DNA of 64,000 bases, taken from a virus. Position 1 is the stretch's first letter; each line of letters starts with the position of its first letter. Positions 24,001-29,100 of this stretch are shown piece after piece. Both the position numbers and the translations under genes were made by a program. Where the stretch lies: IMG/VR virus record IMGVR_UViG_3300028275_000013, positions 1 to 64,000 of that record. One strand, written 5' to 3'. Below the pieces are notes generated by a model. It searched no databases. It was not told where the DNA came from and worked only from the letters and a program-made list of their open reading frames with translations.

Positions 24001-24540
24001 GGAATTATTGTTGGTGTTCAGACAACATCTGTTGGAATAGCTTCAACTGGAATTATATTTGATTTATTTGTACCAACAGAGTCCTACTTACGAAACACAA
24101 ATATTAATGTTGGAGTAGCTACTACAGGAATAAGTGGAATTAAAACAGACTATTACTTTACTATTTTTAATTCTAACATTGGTTATGGAATAACATCTCT
24201 AGATTCATCCTCTTCAATAGTTGGAGTTGGGACATCTTGTTTGGACAATGTTTACAAAGTTGCATCAGTTTCCATAGCACAGACAAGTGTTCCTGGAATT
24301 GGAGTAACAAATGTGTCAAGAGTGATTGTAAGTGTCTTAGGTTATAATGGATTATCTGGAATGGGATATAGTGCTTTCTATGGCGAATATAGTTGGGGTA
24401 AAATAAATACCACTGTTAGAAAGAGACCAAAATCTTTTACTTCATACACAAATAATGGAATATCAGGTTTGTCAACATCTGCGGTTATCCAAAGAATTAA
24501 TCCTTTGAGATATGTTGGTTATTCAACTACTTTACAATAA
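12058..24540 (+). CDS. Giant modular virion structural protein with YHYH domain (4160 aa)
   Basis: One uninterrupted 12.5-kb frame at the position of gp7 in T4 baseplate order, and probably a baseplate/tail-fibre-proximal protein. The N-terminal ~75 residues (SSIVQNQLPDFVQEEYPLVS, then FLKEYYNSVESQGGTLDIL) are the start typical of cyanophage baseplate proteins at this locus. Residues ~1260-1400 hold a YHYH-type domain (QYCHLY and WAYDGNPIYGPYGY). Between and after these lie many beta-rich modules: GG(S/A)GY-x-PP repeats, HG-x-GxxVxY-GGLxxNxxYY repeats, and two IDxEI-RG-H-G modules (residues ~141-198 and ~3156-3215). T4 gp7 is only ~1032 aa, so this is about four times larger. No catalytic motif, transmembrane segment or intein signature was seen. 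Function is inferred from context and composition. Confidence 0.85.
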   Translation: MKDTRVKISSIVQNQLPDFVQEEYPLVSEFLKEYYNSVESQGGTLDILQNIDQYLKIDKLYDSLFNRVVTIKPQSPENYFVISTGYSPEDLIVYKNGLKLQKDIDYFATDGLSVSFVLPAVPGDILEFSSESKSTTFLKSDVDFTDLTVTVESTYGFPEKNGIIQIDSEIILYSDKTSTTFNNCTRGFSGITSYHSSNNPDQLVFSTSSISTHTTNTKVLNLSSLFLKEFLFKIKKQLLPGFENRTFADGLNEKNFLLQAKDFYKSKGTDDSYKLIFKALFGEDVSVVKPRDFLLKPSDSKYRVSKQIVVESILGNPIDLENRTLYQDENDFHGKAYGSVSKVEKIVRQNKTYYVLSIDSDYNKDINVQGSIYGNFYIHPSTKNVSEIKQNQYFIDVDSTLGFPSYGELIFNVNGVDYKTKYSYKNINQFFITPLSDIIVPEGTDIKLNQYAYAYASDNSIIQVRITGVLSDLSYSILNSSMTKGDPIKTITLGYEAKGVLPNTWKFNVVNSYDVKEIKGPTASNITQNTFSYNITTYDDHNFSLGDSADLLSSGGIKLLYNVVGIDNEKSISIEGPKVENLNLRYTIQRKLKKPRFSNFKFINDSTANIQNVYIKDENNIYVAANSIPDYLNEDIQIKNTDIIFSGSFNQETLDLSSGNPNNLHGLYTGDAIIYIKNDESVVNSLDILGKVYYVKRIDNTKIKLSNSKSDLFKNKFVTVSGTVTDNIFRKLKFENASLSPQNYVKNITQSSTSGRNEETPVGPIGVFVNGVEAYNYKSDDKVYYGGIQSINVITGGENFDVINPPIAVVEDSLGIGASLITHVNGSLERIDVLDGGFDYVEEPVITITGGNGYGAYAKPNLTPFKHNVSFISDSSSGLVNLANNTIGFSSYHKFRDYENIVYLTYGSTAVGGLSTNAQYYASVQDAYNIKLHKTFNDAVSGINTIDLTSHGSGIHAFESVLTKRKISSINVIDSGFGYTNKQTFCSSSGINTSSNTIKIFDHGYESGEIVVYNSSETPVGGLSDNNSYYITKLNKDEFRLSLVGIATTNKDFYYRTNQYINFVSSGSSTHSFNYPEINVQITGKIGVSTLTGQNFNAKLQPIFRGSITNLFVKNPGVGYGSSEIINYERQPRITLGIGSGAQFSPIINNGRITEILVLNQGNSYTAPPNINILGIGTGAVLTPVINNGKIVEVKVVNGGSGFTTSSTYVNVVPSGQNFKCETKIKSWTINKVQQYLESKKVLDDDGIIDVSSYTINGSQYCHLYAPRKLRRSVFGIDYVNGKKTYVADLKLSNSREVTSYVHSPIIGWAYDGNPIYGPYGYDNPSGSGNIREMVSGYVYQPSSDRPNPISSGNRIYSEGFFVEDYQFNGSGDLDRHNGRFCITPEYPNGVYAYFATINNGPTETDGVFKNYKKPVFPYLIGNTFKSDSIQFNYDRSISQNTFDFVSEQLLRNTTPYKFTSNTSNYDFVFNPIKVKEPVSIVKSSTSGRISNIGIVTGGSGYKVGDLVRFNNFNSGGSDAYAHVSYVKGKSIKNISFASTSSQSVEFYPYDSTGKFIGFCTLPHSLFNKDIISISGLSTSSKDFDSLFEVGIRSDTLILSKSVGSSSATGIVTYFEVNGSLNFPNIRENDIYKIDDEKVRILSIDKLSSRIKVIREYDSTVGASHTATSVLYEQTRKFVVNSINGQNQNYNLNKTIYFDPKESLSIGSSSGASIGSTIYFSNPGAGITNIFVPTKTMYLPNHSLDTGTELIYSSNGGSPFYVSDDGSVNFQLADNQVLYATKISNDLVGISTYRVGLGSTGSFVGIDSSISASLLYFINIGSGVNHSFKTNYDNVLSGEIVKNTITVSTASSHGLSNGEVIYMNSLPGITTTITVKYNDKHRRLVINPVSFISSKVNITNNTINIPNHGYYTGQKIIYSSNTPIGGLLDNQIYYIVRFDKDRIKLSSSYYNSTKTIPEIIDFTSASFGTISLVNPELNVIPNQVVRFDLSDSSLSYIKDQNSYPAFDFKLYFDPSFSEEFKKTTDSSQFEIVKSGKIGSNAIVTLTTNNLNFDLYYSLVPIDLLSNSSIKKEIITDDEVRNNNKLSLTNSGYSGYHTILGVGQTTFKFNILTYPESLSYTESDGFFEYYTNSKNVTGCIEDLELRSGGRNYSSVPGITSVISNTGRGAIFNISSTDIGSIKKIEIDDIGFEYSADTTLRPSAKLPQILTINPSSTFKSVGVSSVGINYTLSPKLVVIDSYTNKVVTDIDLEYDILNKKVNILKNTDGIYDATPKILPVNNSNGIPVNNITFNSTTKDVTVELAVNFSYGQEFPLSIGDKILVESANIISSGSTSFRGYNSKNYNYELFTLTSVNPQYGGSGATVVYNLSNYLGVNENPGTFDEENSAAIIVPSKYFPIFDPVLEKGKFIKGEKVTSDSSYGNVLNWNQYSEQLKITSKDYFNTGVFIRGETSNTKGIITKIEDLIAIYSVDGSSVVNQGWEDEVGFLNNQFQVTPDNNYYQYFSYAIKSKVDYETWNKSIGNLNHTSGFKKFGDLVAESVDSGFTGISTVQDQGNFIGIADLVSEVDLNCINDYDLVKERVITIDSNYFSKEIAFSSISLQDELQSIGNRVLLVDDFSDQFSNIPKTDTYSNIESFVLSTIRAKKYVTYVRDKKFSGLRQICLVSLVQDELESYMLQYGKVSSNYDLGSFDFSILGSQGILRFYPINYTINDYDISVMSYSISDSVSSVGNTSLGNIATLESSRAVIPPSTTTTIVGIGSSYRSSKVLVELTASDGTYFEFSELTLIHDGTNVNITEYGRLSNANRLAYSGLDSIGTYSAYISGSVINLDFTPNVGVGTTYFANTLGISIGSTSSAVTSGNLTFNTGELKSTYTSILSSASPTETKISTYDTNHSGAYYFIVAEDTTNNRYKASEVVLVDDGGETYLLEYGTIETVSGSGIGTIGAGIGSTGTNLYFTADPNISVDVRVYQHAMRVVDTSNSFEFYNFNNANILSRFSSYEGTFNSVKKSFDLKHKETPIFQRRIDSSDTSIVNIENNTIRLPKHFFVTGEELVYNSGGGEKIGIATTTIAGIGTTDKVPSTVYAIKVNDLSIRLSASAENALKPIPEPLILTSVGIGTTHTFTSTKQNSKCLISIDNFIQSPIVSTSTTTTLSNLSQLNEETISLSGISSIFGGDLLKIDDEIVKVNSVGFGSTNVLLVSRGWMGTNPDDHSNGSLVTKIMGNYNIVDNTIHFIDAPYGNSPIGTITNRPDARDFTGITTRSTFSGRVFLRSGIENSNEDTYKTNYVFDSLDEQFSGVSTQFTLKSSGSNVSGLSTSGSSAVILINNVFQEPQRLGSINIFGDYKLEENSGITTIGFTGNISSTAYDINTSSIPRGGIIISVGSTQGFGYQPLVSAGGTSIVSSAGTISSISIGNTGSGYRSSLKYEIITKVSTTVGSGQTIIPIDNIDGVFGKLLFSSANTIGIGSVLVNVPIVSVGSTYITIGAASTTSQIISKDATALISLNSPMVGLVDVGVKTSSTGLLNYQFVGFATILSGHISNNVIITNPGSGYTTSNPPTVVFESPLNYSDIPLVYSGGYSGVGTQATIDIIVGQGSSVVNFEIKNLGYAYKVSELLTVPVGGLVGIPTDPTKPFRNFEITIDQVFSDQFSGWSIGDFQVIDKVENLFNGRRRNFPIKIDGIQTAIRSLSGSSIDVQSTLLVFINDILQVPGSGYIFNGGSIITFTEAPKEGDSCKIIFYKGTSQVDVVFADILESVKVGDNLRINGDSISLKENERLVTDIVSSDSVETNPYSDVGLSLDENLVRPVVWCKQTEDKIVNGKEVGKDRILYESLIQPTTNIIQNVSVGSTEIFVQNAKIFFDDLRENATVPYKTKILITSQDSLVGASATAVVSIAGTISAISLTNGGLGFTTSPSVTISSPTGIGSTCLVTSSISSGIVTSFTITNPGSGYTQSKPPYVLISYPSPKTEKIEDVTYEGDFGIIVGVQTTSVGIASTGIIFDLFVPTESYLRNTNINVGVATTGISGIKTDYYFTIFNSNIGYGITSLDSSSSIVGVGTSCLDNVYKVASVSIAQTSVPGIGVTNVSRVIVSVLGYNGLSGMGYSAFYGEYSWGKINTTVRKRPKSFTSYTNNGISGLSTSAVIQRINPLRYVGYSTTLQ

Positions 24541-24544
24541 TATT

Positions 24545-24552
24545 CATAAATA
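24545..24552 (+). promoter_or_regulatory. Late promoter before gp8
   Basis: CATAAATA (extended by a second AATA), 4 nt after the stop of the giant gene and 17 nt before the gp8 ATG. It matches the late consensus seen at 9708. Confidence 0.7.
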
Positions 24553-24569
24553 AATAAAAAAACGGCAAA

Positions 24570-26126
24570 ATGTCTGCAATTATAACTGATCAAATTAGAA
24601 TATTAAACGCAAAAAACTTTGTTGCGGCAGCAACTTCTTCTGCAAACGGTTATTATACTTTTGTAGGTTTACCGAATGCAACAAATTATGATTCTAATTG
24701 GGACTCTGTTCCACCATCGCCAAAAGATAATTTTGATCAGGAAAATGATTATTGGGACACTATAATTGCATTAAAAAAGATTTTGCCGGGTGATGTCAGA
24801 CAGGTAATAAGAAAAATTACTTGGAGTTCTGGAACTGTCTATGATATGTATAGACATGATATTAGTAGAACAAATTTATCAGTACCTTCAAATGCAACTA
24901 GTTTATATGCATCAAATTTTTATGTAGTTAATAGTGATTATAGAGTTTATATATGTCTTTATAATGGTGTTGACCCAGAAAATCCAAAAGGAAAACCTTC
25001 TTTAGACGAACCAACTTTTACTGATTTAGAGCCAAGATCTGCTGGCGATAGTGAAGATGGTTACATCTGGAAATACTTATATACTATTAAACCGAATGAA
25101 TTAGTGAAGTTTGAATCTACTAATTTTATTCCAGTTCCCTCTGATTGGGAGACAAACAGCGATTATTCTGCAGTTAGAAATAACGCGGAAGTGAGCGGTC
25201 AAATTAAAATTGTAACAGTTACTAATAGAGGAACTGGAATTGGTACTGCAGGAAGAACATACACTAGGGTTCCTATAAATGGAGATGGAACTGGAGCAGA
25301 ATGTACCATAGTGATTAATAGCGACTCTAGAGTACAATCCGCTATTATTACAAATGGCGGTTCTGGATACTCATATGGAACTGTAAATTTATCTGCCGGA
25401 GGAGTTCCCGCTGGATCAACACCTCCAGTTTTTGATGTCATTATTCCTCCCCAAAATGGCCATGGATACGACATTTATAGAGAATTGGGTGCGTATAGAG
25501 TTTTAGTATATTCTAGAATAGAAAATGATTTAGAAAATCCAGATTTTATTGTTGGTAATCAAATTGCAAGGGTTGGAATAGTAGAAAATCCGTTAGCGTT
25601 TGGATCAAATCAAATTTTAAATAAAGACAAATCTAGTGCTTTATCTGCATTAAAACTTGTTGGAATCGCTTATAGTACTGCGAATTTTATTTACGATAGC
25701 GTTATCACTCAAACAATAGGAATAGGATCTACAGCTGTAGGTAGAGTTGTTTCTTATGATAAAAATACTGGTGTTTTAAAATATTGGCAGGATAGAACTT
25801 TAGTTGGATTTAATAGTGATGGTACAAAAAACCCAAATTCAATTTATGGATTTAAAATGCATAGGTTTACATCATCTCCAAGCACAGGTGGATCTTTGAC
25901 CATTAATTCCTCAGGTATAAGTGGATTAGGAATTGATACTTCATTTACTGGTGTATCTACTACAATAAATAATAGAAAGTATTATGTCGGTCAAACATTT
26001 ATTAATGGTGTTTCTGATCCAGAAGTAAAAAAATATTCTGGAAACATTATATATGTTGATAACAGACCTTCTATAACTAGGTCATCAAATCAAAAAGAAG
26101 ATATCAAAGTCATTTTGCAATTCTAA
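24570..26126 (+). CDS. gp8: gp8-like baseplate wedge protein with inserted repeat module
   Basis: At 518 aa, longer than T4 gp8 (334 aa). The N-terminus (ITDQIRILNAKNFVAAATSS, then YYTFVGLPNATNYDSNWDSV and DVRQVIRKITWSSGTVYDMY) is characteristic of the gp8 family, a dimeric wedge component bridging gp7 and gp10. Residues ~211-288 carry glycine-rich repeats (NRGTGIGTAGRTYTRVPING, then TNGGSGYSYG) that resemble those in gp14 and the giant protein and probably explain the extra length. It lies between the giant gene and the DUF4815-type gene, in the expected order. Located in the virion baseplate. Confidence 0.85.
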   Translation: MSAIITDQIRILNAKNFVAAATSSANGYYTFVGLPNATNYDSNWDSVPPSPKDNFDQENDYWDTIIALKKILPGDVRQVIRKITWSSGTVYDMYRHDISRTNLSVPSNATSLYASNFYVVNSDYRVYICLYNGVDPENPKGKPSLDEPTFTDLEPRSAGDSEDGYIWKYLYTIKPNELVKFESTNFIPVPSDWETNSDYSAVRNNAEVSGQIKIVTVTNRGTGIGTAGRTYTRVPINGDGTGAECTIVINSDSRVQSAIITNGGSGYSYGTVNLSAGGVPAGSTPPVFDVIIPPQNGHGYDIYRELGAYRVLVYSRIENDLENPDFIVGNQIARVGIVENPLAFGSNQILNKDKSSALSALKLVGIAYSTANFIYDSVITQTIGIGSTAVGRVVSYDKNTGVLKYWQDRTLVGFNSDGTKNPNSIYGFKMHRFTSSPSTGGSLTINSSGISGLGIDTSFTGVSTTINNRKYYVGQTFINGVSDPEVKKYSGNIIYVDNRPSITRSSNQKEDIKVILQF

Positions 26127-26132
26127 AGAATC

Positions 26133-29100
26133 ATGCCACAGCAAACCAACCTTAATGTTTCTCCATATTTTGATGACTTTGACCCAGAAAGTCAATATTA
26201 TAAAGTTTTATTTAAACCCGGTTATCCAGTTCAAGCTAGAGAATTAACCACTCTTCAATCATTATTACAAAATCAAATTGAAAAATTTGGAAATCATTTT
26301 TTCAAAGAAGGATCTATTGTAATTCCCGGAAATATTAATTATATTGACAACTATTATGCAGTAGAAATTCAAGAAAGTTATCTTGGTATTAATGTAATAG
26401 AATATCTTCCTTATTTGATAGGGAAGACAATTCGTGGCGTAAATAGTGGAGTTAGAGCTGTAGTTGTTGGTGTTTTAGATTTTTCTAATTCGGAAAGAAA
26501 TAATAACACTTTATATGTTAATTTTTTAAATTCAGATCTACTATCAAATAGTTATCAAGGATTTGGTTCGAATGAAGTTTTGCTGGTGGAAGATGGGATA
26601 TCAGAGCAAAGCACTATTTTTGGAGATAAAAATGTAATAATTCAACAAAATGAAGGATTTGCCGCTACAATTTTATCAAATCCAAACTCAATAGGATCAG
26701 CAGTAAATATTTCCGAAGGTGTTTACTACCTTAGAGGTCATTTTGTTACTGTAGATGATCAAACTATTTTATTAGATCAATATTCAAATTATCCAAGCTA
26801 TAGAGTTGGACTAGAAATATTTGAGAGTATTATAACTCCCGATGATGATATTGATTTAAATGATAATGCCCAAGGATTTTCAAATTACGCTGCACCTGGA
26901 GCAGATCGATTATCAATTCAAGCAATACTTTCAAAAATTCCTTTAAATGTAGAAAATCCAGAAGCTACTCCAAACTTTGTTCAACTTTTAGAAGTTAGAA
27001 ATGGTATAATACAAAAACAAATTAATAATCCAGATTATAATATTCTTGAAAAAGAATTTGCAAGAAGAACTTATGATGAATCTGGAAATTATTATGTAAA
27101 ATCCCCATCTCTCTCCGTTAAAGAAACTTTAGATGATTTAAAGGGAAATGGTGGCGTATTTAAAGATAATCAAGTAACATATAATAATAACAAAGCTTCT
27201 GATGATTTAGGTACTTATATAATTTCTCCACTTAAAGCATTTGTGAGTGGATATGAGATAGATGTTGTAGGAACAACATATTTGGATTTTGAAAAACCAA
27301 GAACAACAAAACTATTACAAAATCAAAGCGTAAATTATGTAACAGGTCCAACATATACTTTAAATAGAGTCTATGGATCACCATCTCTAGGAATATCAAC
27401 ATCTTATACTGTAAGTTTAAGAGATTCTAGAGTAGGGACAAATCAAACCAACTCTTCGGGAAAAGAAATAGGTCTTGCAAGAGTTTATGATTTTGCATTA
27501 GAATCTGGATCATATAATACTTCTCAACCAGATTCTAATGAATGGGATATTTCTTTGTATGATATACAAACTTATACAGAAATTTCATTAAATGAACCTA
27601 TTAGTTTAACTACACCCACTTATATTAAGGGTAAGTCTAGTGGTGCTGTTGGATTTTTAAGATATGACGCATCTAATTCGGGAATTATCACCGCATATAA
27701 TACAAAAGGTACTTTTGTAATTGGTGAAAGATTAATTTTTGATGGTATAGAAAATACTAGAGTTTCTACAGCAATCACGGCATATTCAACAAATGATGTT
27801 AAATCCCTTTATGGTATTGTTGGAAGCGGATCTACATTCACATCTGATATAAAATTATCTACAATCTCAGATGTTGGTCAAGTTAAAATTACTGCTACTG
27901 GTGGTGGAATAAGCACGGTAACATCATCTAATTATATTTTTACTGGAATTGCTACAGTAGGAAACATTGTAGCTTTTTCAAATCCAGGACTTTCTGTAAA
28001 TACTTTTGCAAAAATTAATTCAGTATCTCAAAGTTCTATTACAATATCTGGCGTTACTACTGTCAGTGGAGTCTGTGATGGTGGTTTACCGACTTCAGAT
28101 ATAAATCCAAGTGATTTTAGAATATTATATTCTAATTTCCAATCTTCTTTAGATAATAATTTATATACAACATTACCAAATAGAAATGTTGCTTCCGTAG
28201 ATTTAACCGAATCTTCATTGACGGTGAGAAATCAATATAATGTGACAATTACATCAAATTCAACAAACACAGTATCTGCAGAATCAGATGAAACTTTCTT
28301 ACCATTTGATGAAGAAAGATATGTTTTAATTACAGATTCTGGATTAACTGAAAGTTTAAGCTCAGATAAACTTGTCTTTGGTAATGGTGGAAGAGAATTG
28401 ACAATAAATGGGCTCCAAACAAGTTCTGGCACCGGAAGACTAATAGGTACTTTAAGAAAAATTGATATTAAATCGAAAGTTAAAAATAAAAATAGAATTA
28501 AAACAATTATTGTAGACAAGTCAAAATATCAATATTCTGGAGTTGGAGCAACTACAAACAATGATGGTTTAACATATGGAACTTATCCATATGGAACAAG
28601 AGTTCAGGATGAGGATATTTGTTTATTAGAACCTGATGTAACTAAATTATACGGAATATACGAATCTAATGATACTTCAGAACCAGAACTACCAAATTTA
28701 ACATTAACAACTATCGAGGGCCCAACTAATAAGACAGATGATTTATTAATTGGAGAAGAATTTGTTGGATCTATAAGTGGTGCTGTTGGTGTTTATGCAG
28801 AAAAATTAAATTCAATAAAAATATCATATATCTCTAGAAATTCTAATAGATTCAGAATTGACGAAACAATCACTTTCAAAGAATCCGGAATAACAGCAGT
28901 TATAACTTCTTCTGATGCAGGTGATAATAATGTCACCACAAATTATATTTTTGATAATGGTCAAAGAAACACGATATATGATTATTCTAGAATAACTAGA
29001 AAATCTGCAGCAAAAGAACCAATTAGAAAATTAAAAATTGTATTTGAGTCTGCAAGTTTTTTGTCTTCTGATGATGGCAATATAACAACTGCAAATTCTT

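Noticed and set aside
12058-24540. Intein or homing endonuclease in the giant gene, or a frameshift merging genes
   Set aside because: I saw no intein splice-junction Cys/HN motifs, no LAGLIDADG or GIY-YIG pattern, and no internal ribosome site with a new N-terminus. The modules continue smoothly.
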